DNA of 64,000 nt from contig CAWIGL010000002.1 in assembly GCA_963835595.1 (NCBI GenBank), positions 1,240,001 through 1,304,000 of the forward strand. Reading direction: 5' to 3'. Both the position numbers and the translations under genes were made by a program. Each line of letters opens with the position of its first letter. The stretch's first letter is position 1. Positions 43,173 to 51,574 of the stretch are shown piece by piece. The notes beneath the pieces were generated by a model that was given only the letters and a program-made list of their open reading frames with translations, searched no databases and was not told where the DNA came from. The DNA comes from CAWEPK01 sp963835595 (GTDB lineage: Bacteria; Desulfobacterota; Syntrophorhabdia; Syntrophorhabdales; WCHB1-27).

Positions 43173-44339
43173 TTAGGGCTTCGCGTTCGCGAAGTAGGCA
43201 AACTTTCCGTCTTCTATCTTGAGGATCACAGCGCTTTTCACGGGGTCGGACGAGCCTTCCTTAAACTGCATGTCCCCCGTCACCCCTTCGTACCTCTGGA
43301 CCTTCGCGAGGGCGTCGCGCACCGCCTGCCGGTCTATCTTGCCTGCCTCCAGGATCGCCTGCTTGAGAAGGCCGAACGAGTCGTAGGTGAGGGCGGCTAC
43401 GTCATCCGGCATACCGCCGTAAGCCTTCTTGAAGGCCTCGATGAACCCGAGGGCCGCAGGGGCGGCCGTGTCGGGCGCGTAGTGGGTGCTGAAATAGTAA
43501 CCGTCGCAATCCTTGCCGCACAGCTTTATCAATTCCTGGCTCCCCCACGAATCACTCCCCAGGAAGGGCGCTTTTATGCCAAGCCTTTTTGCCTGCTGGA
43601 TCTGGAGGGGGACCTCGCTGTAGTAGTTCGGTAGGAAGACGACCTGAGGGTCCGCCTTCTTTATCTTGGTAAGCTGCGCGGAAAAATCCCTGTCGTTCGT
43701 GGTGTACGTCTCGAAGGCCACGACCTTGCCCCCGTTGCGCTCGAACGTCTCTTTGAAAACCTCCGCGATGCCCTTGTTGTAGTCGGACGCGACATCGTAA
43801 AGCACGGCCGCCCTGCGCGCCTTCAAGCTCTCCATCGCAAAGCGCGCCAGCACCTGTCCCTGGAAAGGGTCGATGAAGCACGCCCTGAAGACGTACTTCT
43901 TCGGTGCGCCCGTCTTTGCGTCGAGCGTCGTCTTGGGGTTCGTCGACCACGGGGTGATGAGGAGGACTTTCGAGCTCTCGGCTATCTCGGACGCAGGGAT
44001 GGCGTACCGCGTCGCGTTGGGGCCGATTATGGCGAGCACTTTCTTCTGGGTGATGAGCTTCTGGGCGGCAGATGCCGACTGGTCGGCCTTTCCCGCGTTG
44101 TCCTCGACGAAAAGCTCCACCTTGTACTGCTTGTCGCCGACCTTCAGCCCGCCCGCGTCGTTCATCTGCTTAACCGCAAGCTCTGCGGCCTTCCTGCACG
44201 ACTCGCCCACTGCCGGCATGTCGCCCGTCAGCTCCGCGATGACGCCCACCCTGACCGTGGAGGGGCTTTTCTCCCCACAGCCCGCAAGGAGCGCTCCCAC
44301 CGCAACGACCGCACAGAACACAAGGCCCGCCTTCTTCAC
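43173..44339 (-). CDS. livJ: ABC transporter substrate-binding lipoprotein (Leu/Ile/Val family)
   Basis: A 388-residue periplasmic binding protein with lipobox LLAGC (Cys21), so it is tethered to the membrane. The fold is the two-lobed Peripla_BP_6 type: VRVGVIAELTGDMPAVGESCRKAAELAVKQMNDAGG, then FRACFIDPFQGQVLARF and VVFLPNYYSEV. The ligand may be a branched-chain amino acid, but this family also takes aromatic acids, amides and urea, so the substrate is open. It is the first gene of the operon and has its own promoter. Confidence 0.9.
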   Translation of the reverse strand: MKKAGLVFCAVVAVGALLAGCGEKSPSTVRVGVIAELTGDMPAVGESCRKAAELAVKQMNDAGGLKVGDKQYKVELFVEDNAGKADQSASAAQKLITQKKVLAIIGPNATRYAIPASEIAESSKVLLITPWSTNPKTTLDAKTGAPKKYVFRACFIDPFQGQVLARFAMESLKARRAAVLYDVASDYNKGIAEVFKETFERNGGKVVAFETYTTNDRDFSAQLTKIKKADPQVVFLPNYYSEVPLQIQQAKRLGIKAPFLGSDSWGSQELIKLCGKDCDGYYFSTHYAPDTAAPAALGFIEAFKKAYGGMPDDVAALTYDSFGLLKQAILEAGKIDRQAVRDALAKVQRYEGVTGDMQFKEGSSDPVKSAVILKIEDGKFAYFANAKP

Positions 44340-44406
44340 GTCAGCCCTCCCTTATCGATTATCGTGACCTTCCCGCCCCGCCCGCAAGCGTGCGCCGCCC
44401 GCGACT

Positions 44407-44435
44407 ATCATAACAAAGAAGGGCCGGCATGTCTA
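44407..44435 (-). promoter_or_regulatory. promoter of the liv operon
   Basis: On the - strand TAGACA (44430-44435) and TATGAT (44407-44412) are 17 nt apart, 68 nt before the livJ start. Confidence 0.6.
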
Positions 44436-44456
44436 CCCGAAGATGGCGACAGTGGT

Positions 44457-44519
44457 GCGGCCGGGTTAATTTCGCGGCTTACTTTGTCGTCGTGTTCGGC
44501 GCGGCTCCTCACATACGAA
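44457..44519 (-). repeat. 128-bp palindromic repeat family, truncated copy (right half only)
   Basis: On the - strand the segment reads GTATGTGAGGAGCCGCGCC and ends AACCCGGCCGC, matching the right half of the copy at 44917-45044, with a decayed middle. The left half is missing; instead the segment follows the stop of the AbrB-like gene by 6 nt. Confidence 0.65.
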
Positions 44520-44525
44520 AGAACT

Positions 44526-44789
44526 TCACTTACGGCCCCGGACCTTGACGATGGCCGCCTCAATGTCCTTCCGTCTCATGCCCGCCTGCTTCGCCTTCTT
44601 GCGCGACTCGGCGATCAGGGCGTCGAACTCATCCATAGACGGTGGAGATATAGTTTTCAATATCACCACGTCCTTCTCGCTTACTACCACAAACTGGGAG
44701 CCTTTCTTCAATTTGAGACGCTTACGGATTTCTTCCGGAATGACTACCTGCCCCTTAGAAGACATCTTTGTCGTTGCCACGTTTACCAT
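44526..44789 (-). CDS. AbrB-type antitoxin, no toxin next to it
   Basis: An 87-residue protein with an AbrB/MazE N-terminal domain (KMSSKGQVVIPEEIRKRLKLKKGSQFVVV) and a Lys/Arg-rich C-terminal helix (ESRKKAKQAGMRRKDIEAAIVKVRG). In two-gene modules the toxin would lie directly downstream (below 44526), but that space holds only a truncated repeat. It may be an orphan left by deletion, or act as a stand-alone regulator. A GGAGGCGGGAA site precedes the ATG. Confidence 0.8.
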   Translation of the reverse strand: MVNVATTKMSSKGQVVIPEEIRKRLKLKKGSQFVVVSEKDVVILKTISPPSMDEFDALIAESRKKAKQAGMRRKDIEAAIVKVRGRK

Positions 44790-44916
44790 TTCCCGCCTCC
44801 ATGAGTAATCTTACTTGTAAGATTATATACCTATTGGACGGACGGGGCAAGCAGGCTGGCGGGAATCGCCCGAAACAAGACGATTGCAAAAAAGCTGAGG
44901 GGGGTTTCGTCTTGTC

Positions 44917-45044
44917 GCGGCCGGAGGAAGTTTCGATGGATTTCCTGTTGTTTTTCGACGGCGCGCGACGCAGCATACTTTTTGCGTATGTGAGGAGCCG
45001 CGCCTAGAAAAACGACAGGAAAGGCGCGAAAATAACCCGGCCGC
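44917..45044 (+). repeat. 128-bp palindromic repeat family, copy 2
   Basis: It begins GCGGCCGG and ends CCGGCCGC. The arms TTTCCTGTTGTTTTTC and GAAAAACGACAGGAAA pair almost perfectly. The apex is CATAC-N7-GTATG. It ends 10 nt before the der stop codon, in the gap between der and the AbrB-type gene. Confidence 0.85.
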
Positions 45045-45054
45045 CCAGCCTCCT

Positions 45055-46356
45055 CTACCGCTTGCGGAAGAATAACCTGATCGGCGCGCCTTGAAAGCCA
45101 TACTTCTCCCGCAGGCAGTTTGCCAAATACCTTTTATAATGCTCAGGCACGCGGTCGGGATAGTTCGCAAAGAGCAGGAAGGTCGGGGGCGGTGACTTCA
45201 GCTGGCTCACATAGAATATCTTTACCTGCCTCCCCTCGACTACGGGCGGGCTCAGCCTTTGAAAAAATTCCTCGAAGGCCCTGTTGAGCTTGGGCGTCGG
45301 TATCTGCCGCGTGAGCTGCTTGTGGACGGCGGTATCGATGTCGAGGATCTGCTCCACGTTCTCCCCGGTCAGCGCCGACGTGAAGACCACAGGGGCGAAA
45401 TCGGCATGGGGCAGCTTCTCGCTGACCGCCTTGCGGTACCGGTCCTCGCCCACGCCCCGGTCCATCAGGTCATGCTTGTTGACGACGACGCCTATCCCTT
45501 TGCCCTCGGAGACCACCAGGTGGGCAATAGTCGCGTCCTGGCGACCGACCCCTTCCGCACCGTCGATCACGAGGTTCACCACGTCCGCCCGCTCGATGCT
45601 TCGCAGCGCGCTCATCACCGAGTATTCCTCGACCTTGGCCGATATCCTGCTCTTCTTCCGCAAGCCCGCTGTATCGATGAGGGTGAAGGTCTTTTCCCCG
45701 TAGCGGACAACGGAATCGATGGCGTCCCGCGTCGTCCCCGGCATGTCGCTCACGATCATGCGCTCCGAGCCGAGGAGCCTGTTGACTATGGAGGACTTGC
45801 CTGTATTGGGCCTGCCGACTACGGCGATCTTTATGCCCCGGCCGGCCTCCTCCGGGCTTTCAGGCCCTGCGATAAGGGCCATGTCGTCGAGCAGGTCACC
45901 CAGGCCCAGGCCGTGCTCTGCGCTGACCGCGTAGACCTTATCGCAGCCCAGGGCGTAAAAATCGGCCGTCCCCGACTCCCGTTTCTGTGAATCGACCTTG
46001 TTGACGACGTAGAAGACGGGCTTGTCGTACCTGCGCACGATGGAGGCTATCGCGCTGTCGTCCGGCGTGAGGCCGTCCTTTACGTCCATGAGGAATATGA
46101 TCATCGACGATTCTTCGACCGCCTCCATGATATGCCTTTTCACCAGCGACGTGATCTCACCGGCGCCTTCCGGCTCGAACCCCCCCGTGTCTACGAGGAC
46201 GAAGGCGTGCCTGCCGTGCTCGAACTCGCCGTAGTTCCTGTCCCTCGTTACGCCCGGCACGTCCTCGGTGATCGCCTTCCTGTACCCTATGAGGCGGTTG
46301 AAAAGGGTCGATTTGCCTACGTTCGGCCGTCCTATGATGCTGACGATCGGTTTCAT
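45055..46356 (-). CDS. der: ribosome-assembly GTPase Der (EngA)
   Basis: Der has two GTPase domains in tandem and helps mature the 50S subunit. The 433 residues show the first P-loop GRPNVGKSTLFNRL with DTGGF, the second P-loop GRPNTGKSSIVNRLLG with DTAGLRKKSRI, NKxD motifs (VVNKVD, VVNKHD) and a C-terminal KH-like domain ending GAPIRLFFRKR. The start overlaps the stop of the upstream MFS gene by ATGA. Confidence 0.96.
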   Translation of the reverse strand: MKPIVSIIGRPNVGKSTLFNRLIGYRKAITEDVPGVTRDRNYGEFEHGRHAFVLVDTGGFEPEGAGEITSLVKRHIMEAVEESSMIIFLMDVKDGLTPDDSAIASIVRRYDKPVFYVVNKVDSQKRESGTADFYALGCDKVYAVSAEHGLGLGDLLDDMALIAGPESPEEAGRGIKIAVVGRPNTGKSSIVNRLLGSERMIVSDMPGTTRDAIDSVVRYGEKTFTLIDTAGLRKKSRISAKVEEYSVMSALRSIERADVVNLVIDGAEGVGRQDATIAHLVVSEGKGIGVVVNKHDLMDRGVGEDRYRKAVSEKLPHADFAPVVFTSALTGENVEQILDIDTAVHKQLTRQIPTPKLNRAFEEFFQRLSPPVVEGRQVKIFYVSQLKSPPPTFLLFANYPDRVPEHYKRYLANCLREKYGFQGAPIRLFFRKR

Positions 46357-47522
46357 CCGGGCGTGTCCCGTTCGGGCGGATATCTCAGGATGAGGCTGAA
46401 CGCCAGGCCGGCCACAGGTAGTAAGGCAATCGATTTGAGCGCGGCTGCGACGCCGAAGTGGTCTGCCACGACTCCGAGGAGCGTCACGCCGACGCCTCCT
46501 ACCCCGATGGCGAAGCCCGTCATAATGCCTGACGCTACGCCGATCTTATCCGGCAGGAGGTTCTGCGCCATGACAACCGTCACGGAAAACGAGGCGATCA
46601 GCACGGCGCCCATCACGAAGAGGAGCGCAAAGAGCAGCTTGCCCTCGAACAGAAAGATAAACGGGAAAAGGACGGCGACGAGCAACATACTCGCTCGCAG
46701 CAAGAAACGGTGGCCGAACCTGTCCGCCACGGCCCCCCCCGTCACGGTGCCGATTGCGCCCCCCAGGAGGAATACGGATACGAGCTTCGCCGCATATACC
46801 GGGTCGCCTTTCAGTTGGCTTATGAAGTAAAAGGGTATATAGGCCATGATCCCGACCTGTATCCACGACCGCATTACCACTACAGCGATGGTAAGGACGA
46901 GGGAGGCATACGCCCCCTTTGCCGCCCTCCGCCCTGCCTCCCGCCTCGCCGTTACGGACCTCGCCGGAGGGACAACCGTCTTGCGCAGCGCGATAATGGC
47001 TGCGGTGAAGACGAGGGAAGGCATGACTACGAGCGGCAGCGAGCTAAAACCCAGCCGGGAGATGGTCCATATGGCGATGATAGGACCGAGGGCAAAGCCG
47101 AGGTTCCCGCCTACTGAAAAGACGGACAACCCCGTGGCCGGCCTGTCGCCCGTAAAAAAGCCCGCCGTCTTATACCCTTCGGGGTGGAACGACGCGACGC
47201 CTATGCCGCTGATCGCAACGAGGGCGAGCATGACCGCATAGCTCGACGGCAGTGAGAGCAGCGAGTAGCCTACGCCGGCGGCGAGGACGCCGGCAGGCAG
47301 CAGAAAGCCCGTTTCCTTCTTGTCCGAGAGCATCCCGAAGACGGGCTGGAGGATCGAAGACGCAAAGTTCGCGACGATCATGATGAAGCCCGTCATCGTG
47401 TAGCTTAAGGCCAGGTGCTCCTTCAGGAACGGCAGGACGGCGGGAAGCGCGCCCTGGTAGATGTCGCAGACCAGATGGCCCGACGAGAGGAGGAGCAGGA
47501 CCCGGAAGTTAACCTTATTCAT
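46353..47522 (-). CDS. MFS transporter, fosmidomycin-resistance (Fsr)-like, second copy
   Basis: A 389-residue protein with about 12 hydrophobic helices. SSGHLVCDIYQGALPAVLPFLKE and GIGVASFHPEGYKTAGFF are the same subfamily signatures as in the protein at 38476, and the two are paralogues. The loop 2-3 motif is GMLSDKKETG. Substrate is unknown. It overlaps both neighbours by a few bases, so it is coupled to the Nudix gene upstream and der downstream. Confidence 0.85.
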   Translation of the reverse strand: MNKVNFRVLLLLSSGHLVCDIYQGALPAVLPFLKEHLALSYTMTGFIMIVANFASSILQPVFGMLSDKKETGFLLPAGVLAAGVGYSLLSLPSSYAVMLALVAISGIGVASFHPEGYKTAGFFTGDRPATGLSVFSVGGNLGFALGPIIAIWTISRLGFSSLPLVVMPSLVFTAAIIALRKTVVPPARSVTARREAGRRAAKGAYASLVLTIAVVVMRSWIQVGIMAYIPFYFISQLKGDPVYAAKLVSVFLLGGAIGTVTGGAVADRFGHRFLLRASMLLVAVLFPFIFLFEGKLLFALLFVMGAVLIASFSVTVVMAQNLLPDKIGVASGIMTGFAIGVGGVGVTLLGVVADHFGVAAALKSIALLPVAGLAFSLILRYPPERDTPG

Positions 47523-48066
47523 CCAGTATGCGCCTCAGCTCAAGGAGGAGCCTGCACGTGGCCCCCCATATCCTCTCGCCGTTGTACACGATCTCGAAGA
47601 CCTCCACTGCCTGCCCGTCCCGCTCGGCCGTAGTCTCCTCCGGCCGGCAGGACATGAGGAAGGGAAAGGGCAGGTAGATGAGATAACGGACCTCGTCGGG
47701 GTTGAGCTTGAAGTCGTAGGGAAAAGGTATAAGGCCCACGTATGGGGTGATGACGAACCCCGTCATCGTCTCCATGTCGCTCAGCCGGCCGACGATCTCG
47801 ATATCCTTCGGCCTTACGCCTATCTCCTCCCCGCACTCCCGTATCGCCGTCCGGACGGTCTCCCCGTCCCGCTCTTCGTACATGCCGCCGGGGAAGGATA
47901 TCTCCCCCTTATGGGACTTCACGCTCGTCGATCTCCTCGTCAGGAGGATGCGCTCGTCGCCGTCTTCTCCCATGATCGGTATCAGGACGGAGGCCCTGGT
48001 GTTCGATCCGGCTTTGAGGGAGGACGGCTTGTAGGCGGAAAGCCTCTGTTTCAGTACTGAAATCAT
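47515..48066 (-). CDS. Nudix hydrolase, CoA-pyrophosphatase type
   Basis: A 183-residue Nudix hydrolase that probably cleaves CoA or acyl-CoA. The Nudix box is complete: GGMYEERDGETVRTAIRECGEEIGV. The stretch SHKGEISFPGG just before it is the additional CoA-family motif. ATG at 48066 has GAGG a few bases upstream; in-frame ATGs at 48075 and 48102 are alternatives. It is first in the Nudix-MFS-der operon and overlaps the MFS start. Confidence 0.87.
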   Translation of the reverse strand: MISVLKQRLSAYKPSSLKAGSNTRASVLIPIMGEDGDERILLTRRSTSVKSHKGEISFPGGMYEERDGETVRTAIRECGEEIGVRPKDIEIVGRLSDMETMTGFVITPYVGLIPFPYDFKLNPDEVRYLIYLPFPFLMSCRPEETTAERDGQAVEVFEIVYNGERIWGATCRLLLELRRILDE

Positions 48067-48112
48067 TATCCTCATTGTAACAATTCGGCCGGTCGTTATC
48101 AAGGCGGCGGCA

Positions 48113-48203
48113 GTTATTGGGGATCAGCGCCCCCTCCGTCGGCAAAGCCGCCGGAGTCTTCCCCCTCAGACAGGCAAAGACTATTGGGGCTTCCGCGCCC
48201 ACC
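48113..48203 (-). repeat. GC-rich repeat family 2, copy B
   Basis: On the - strand it contains GGGCGCGGAAGCCCCAATA, then GAGGGGGAAGACTCCGGCGG, then GGAGGGGGCGC and CCCCAATAACTGC. The last parts match the argF-argG repeat at 34152-34224. It fills the gap between the divergent Nudix and rlmN genes. Confidence 0.6.
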
Positions 48204-48250
48204 GCTCCGCCGCACTTGAAAAGCGCCGTCATTTCTGCTTATTTAATTAC

Positions 48251-49276
48251 GTGACCAACTTTTTTGACCTCCCCTTGCGGGAGCTCGAGGACGTTGTCGA
48301 AAGTCTGGGGATCAAGCCCTACCGCGCCCGCCAGGTCTACAAGTGGGTTTACCAGGCGGGCATATGCGATTTCGGCCTGATGACCAACCTGCCGAAAGGC
48401 TTTCGCGTGACCCTCCGCAACATGTTCCACTTCGGCATCCCGCAGACCGAGGAGATGAGCGTCTCGGGGGACGGCTCGGTAAAGTTCGCCTTTTTGCTGG
48501 CGGACGGCTGCTGCATCGAAAGCGTCCTTATGCCGGAGAACGGCAGGAGCACCGTCTGCCTATCTACCCAGGTGGGGTGCAGGATGTCGTGCGCCTTCTG
48601 CGTGACGGGCAGGATCGGCTTCGTAAGGGACCTGACAGCCGGGGAGATCGTGGGCCAGGTAATGGCCATGCGGCCCCACACGCGCGGCAGCGGCATAACG
48701 AACGTCGTGCTCATGGGGATGGGCGAGCCCCTCGACAACGTGGAAAACGTGCTCAAGGCGGTGGAGATACTCGAAGAGCCCTTCGGCCTCAAGGTCTCCC
48801 ACAGGCGCCTCACCGTCTCGACCGTGGCCCTCGTGGACAGGCTCCGCCTCATCGACCCGCGCAGGGTGCAGCTCGCCATCTCGCTCAATGCAGCCTCGGA
48901 CGCATTAAGGTCGGAGCTTATGCCGATCAACAGGGTCTACCACCTGGCCGACGTCATCGACTACGTGAGGGGCCTCGGGGACATGGGCAGGACAAGGGTG
49001 ACCTTCGAGTACGTGATGCTCCGGGGCGTGAACGACTCCGTAGAGGACGCCCGGCGCCTCGCCGAGCTTCTTGCGGGAATAAAGTGCAAGATCAACCTGA
49101 TACCCCACAACGCGTCGCCGTACACGCCGTTCGAGACCCCCGACCCGGAGTCGGTCAAGCGCTTTCAATCGTACCTTATCAACAGGCATTTTACGGCCAT
49201 CGTGAGGGACTCCCGTGCAGGCGACATCGGCGGCGGCTGCGGGCAGCTCGGCATGAGGTATCTGGAAGGAGGGTAG
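48251..49276 (+). CDS. rlmN: dual-specificity 23S rRNA/tRNA adenine-C2 methyltransferase RlmN
   Basis: RlmN methylates A2503 of 23S rRNA and A37 of some tRNAs by radical SAM chemistry. The 341 residues have the cluster motif CRMSCAFC (about residue 110), the methyl-carrying Cys near the C-terminus in GGGCGQL, the N-terminal HhH-like domain (LRELEDVVESLGIKPYRARQVYKWVYQ) and MGMGEPLDNVENVLKA. It uses a GTG start at 48251. The thioesterase gene follows with no gap. Confidence 0.94.
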   Translation: MTNFFDLPLRELEDVVESLGIKPYRARQVYKWVYQAGICDFGLMTNLPKGFRVTLRNMFHFGIPQTEEMSVSGDGSVKFAFLLADGCCIESVLMPENGRSTVCLSTQVGCRMSCAFCVTGRIGFVRDLTAGEIVGQVMAMRPHTRGSGITNVVLMGMGEPLDNVENVLKAVEILEEPFGLKVSHRRLTVSTVALVDRLRLIDPRRVQLAISLNAASDALRSELMPINRVYHLADVIDYVRGLGDMGRTRVTFEYVMLRGVNDSVEDARRLAELLAGIKCKINLIPHNASPYTPFETPDPESVKRFQSYLINRHFTAIVRDSRAGDIGGGCGQLGMRYLEGG

Positions 49277-49762
49277 ATGAGCTTGTTGCCGGTTTACAGG
49301 GACTCTTTTTTCACCAGCTTGCGGCGCAGCGACGGGATGCGTCTCCACATGCATTACCGGAAGGGTCTCGTCTATACGGACTTCAGCCTGAGCACCGCCT
49401 TCGAGGGGTACGAGGGCGTTGTGCACGGCGGTATGCTTTTCGGCATGCTCGACGCGATGATGTGGTACACGATCTTCCTGGAGACGGGGAAGATCGGCAT
49501 GACGCGCAAGATAGACATGGATTTCATAAAGCCCGTGTCGTGCGACCTGACCTACAGGGCGGAGGCAAGACTGCTGAGCATTGAGGGCAGGGACATATGG
49601 GCCGAGGCCCGCATCGACAATGGCGGCAACGAGCTGTGCGCCAGGGTGAAGGGCCTCTTCAGGGAGGCCCAGGGCATCGACCGCGTCATGCTCCTTCGGA
49701 ATTTCGACTTTACGGGCATCTCCGACGAGATCAGGAACGCGATGATGGCAAAAGCCGGGTGA
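49277..49762 (+). CDS. PaaI-like hotdog-fold thioesterase
   Basis: A 161-residue hotdog protein that probably hydrolyses acyl-CoA or acyl-carrier thioesters. Residues 40-60 hold the central-helix motif EGVVHGGMLFGMLDAMMWY (HGG), and strands such as TRKIDMDFIKPV form the sheet. The C-terminal 30 residues are an added helix. Substrate unknown. It starts immediately after the rlmN stop and is cotranscribed with it. Confidence 0.8.
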   Translation: MSLLPVYRDSFFTSLRRSDGMRLHMHYRKGLVYTDFSLSTAFEGYEGVVHGGMLFGMLDAMMWYTIFLETGKIGMTRKIDMDFIKPVSCDLTYRAEARLLSIEGRDIWAEARIDNGGNELCARVKGLFREAQGIDRVMLLRNFDFTGISDEIRNAMMAKAG

Positions 49763-49764
49763 TG

Positions 49765-49796
49765 GCGCCGGCCGCATAATGCTATGCGGCCACCGG
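49765..49796. terminator. hairpin between convergent thioesterase and hflX genes
   Basis: GGCCGCAT (49770-49777) and ATGCGGCC (49784-49791) with GCCGG/CCGG extensions form a long stem. It sits between two convergent genes, so it may end transcripts from both sides, although the T tract is missing. Confidence 0.55.
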
Positions 49797-49803
49797 CCGG
49801 GGG

Positions 49804-51348
49804 CTACCTGCCCGCCTTCACGGAGGGGAATGCTTCGGCTGCCTCGACCGCAGCCTCGATCGTCCGCACTAGCCTCTCTACGCCCTCCTCCGTGACGCAC
49901 GAGATCGAGCTTGCCCCGTACCTGGCCTCGGTCAGCCTGACAAAATCCCTGTCAACCCGGTCGATCTTGTTGAAGACCAGGAGCCTCGGCTTATCGATAA
50001 GGCCGAGCTTCCCGATCACGCGGTTGACCGATTCTATCCTCTCCTCGAAATCGGGGGAGCTGATATCGACGAGGTGCAGAAGAAGGGTCGCGTCTTCAAG
50101 CTCTTCGAGGGTCGCGGCGAAGGCGCGCATAAGCACCTCGGGCAGGTCCTCGATGAAGCCGACCGTGTCCGTCAGGACGATCTCCTTCCGCACGGGGTAC
50201 TTGATGAGCCTCGTGGTGGGGGTGAGGGTGCTGAAAAAGCGCTCCTCCACCTCCACCGCGCTCTTCGTGAGGAGGTTGAGGAGGGTCGATTTGCCCGAGT
50301 TCGTGTAGCCGATGATGGAGGCGACGGGGATGCCGGCCCGCCTCCTTTTTTCCCTTTTTCTCTCCCTCGCCTTCCCCACGTCTTCGAGCTTCCTTTCGAG
50401 GAAGGCGATCCTTTCCCTTATCCTGGCCCTGTTCACCTCCAGCTTCGTCTCCCCGGGCCCTCGTCCGCCGATGCCGCCGGTAAGCCTCGAAAGGGCCGTC
50501 TCTCTTTCGGCAACGCGCGGCAAAGTGTACCGGAGCTGCGCGAGCTCGACCTGGATCTTCGCCTCGCTCGTCTTCGCCCTTGCAGCGAAGATGTCGAGGA
50601 TCAACTGGTTGCGGTCGATCACCTTCAGCCCCGTGAGGGAAGATATGCTGTTCAACTGGCCCCCCGTCAGCTCCTCGTCGAAGACGAGCATCTCAGCCCC
50701 GACCTGGCCGCATCCAACGGCGATCTCCTCGATCTTCCCCTTGCCGACGAGGAACCTCGGGTGCAACTCCTTGGGGCGCTGCAATACCACGTCGAGCACC
50801 GAGAGGCCCGCCGAATAGGAAAGGTCCTTCATCTCGGCGACCCTCTCTTCCATGTTCTTGGCCTTGCGGGGCAGGGCCACGACGACAAGGACGCACGCCT
50901 CCCTCGCGCCCGCGCCCGTTACGTAATGGGCGCCCCTCTCCTTGACGAATTCCGCTTCCAGGGCCGCGATGAACCCGGTAAAGTCGAGGTCGAGCTCGCC
51001 GACGGGCACGGGGCCTATGAAATCCCACGCCTGCCCCTTGCCGCCGCCGGGCATCAGGTGGCCTATCTGTATAAGCTCCCCCGGCTCCCCTTTTCTCTCA
51101 AGGATGCAGGCGACGAGGTCAAGCTGGAGTATGGCGAGGTCCGTCAGGTCTTCTTTGGAAAGGAGCTCTCCGTTCAGGTGCGTATGGATGAACCGCAGGC
51201 CCCTGAACCGCGCCCTGCCCACCCTCTCGGAAGAAAGCTCCGGCAGGCTGATGCGCTCCCTCGTACCGACGACGACGCGCTCCACGACGCCCCTCCGGTT
51301 CACGATAAAGCCCACCTGTCTGGCAATCTCCTTCGAGACCTCCATCAT
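49804..51348 (-). CDS. hflX: ribosome-associated GTPase HflX
   Basis: HflX splits stalled ribosomes and binds the 50S subunit. The first ATG gives 514 residues: an N-terminal HflX domain (LHPRFLVGKGKIEEI, VFDEELTGGQLNSI), the linker GGIGGRGPGETKLE and the G domain (GYTNSGKSTLLNLL, DTVGFIEDLP, NKID). Homology clearly continues upstream of that ATG in the same frame (VYGNIQGLNRLQKRRLLNLGRKK, cut here, as in relatives starting near VYGN). No ATG, GTG or TTG exists there; an ATA at 51456-51454 sits 4 nt after GGAGGG. Either a rare start codon is used or one base is wrong. Confidence 0.92.
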   Translation of the reverse strand: MMEVSKEIARQVGFIVNRRGVVERVVVGTRERISLPELSSERVGRARFRGLRFIHTHLNGELLSKEDLTDLAILQLDLVACILERKGEPGELIQIGHLMPGGGKGQAWDFIGPVPVGELDLDFTGFIAALEAEFVKERGAHYVTGAGAREACVLVVVALPRKAKNMEERVAEMKDLSYSAGLSVLDVVLQRPKELHPRFLVGKGKIEEIAVGCGQVGAEMLVFDEELTGGQLNSISSLTGLKVIDRNQLILDIFAARAKTSEAKIQVELAQLRYTLPRVAERETALSRLTGGIGGRGPGETKLEVNRARIRERIAFLERKLEDVGKARERKREKRRRAGIPVASIIGYTNSGKSTLLNLLTKSAVEVEERFFSTLTPTTRLIKYPVRKEIVLTDTVGFIEDLPEVLMRAFAATLEELEDATLLLHLVDISSPDFEERIESVNRVIGKLGLIDKPRLLVFNKIDRVDRDFVRLTEARYGASSISCVTEEGVERLVRTIEAAVEAAEAFPSVKAGR

Positions 51349-51545
51349 GTTCCTCGCCCTGTCGAAAGGGATGACCGCGTCCGCCTCTATCTTCTTCCGG
51401 CCGAGGTTGAGGAGCCGCCTTTTTTGCAGGCGATTCAGGCCCTGTATATTTCCGTATACCTCTATATGACCCTCCGTGGCGTGTGCCGCGTGTGCCGGTC
51501 CGTCGCCTTTTTCGCACGGGCCGCGCAGGCATAGCCGAGACTATT

Positions 51546-51574
51546 ATAATACAGGTCACGGACGAACACATCAA
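51546..51574 (-). promoter_or_regulatory. promoter of hflX
   Basis: On the - strand TTGATG (51569-51574) and TATTAT (51546-51551) are 17 nt apart, and TATAAT overlaps the -10 by a 3-nt shift. The start point near 51539 supports an hflX start upstream of 51348. Confidence 0.6.

Noticed and set aside
44340..44525. Toxin gene expected downstream of the AbrB-type antitoxin
   Set aside because: No open frame of toxin size or character exists there; only a promoter and a truncated repeat.
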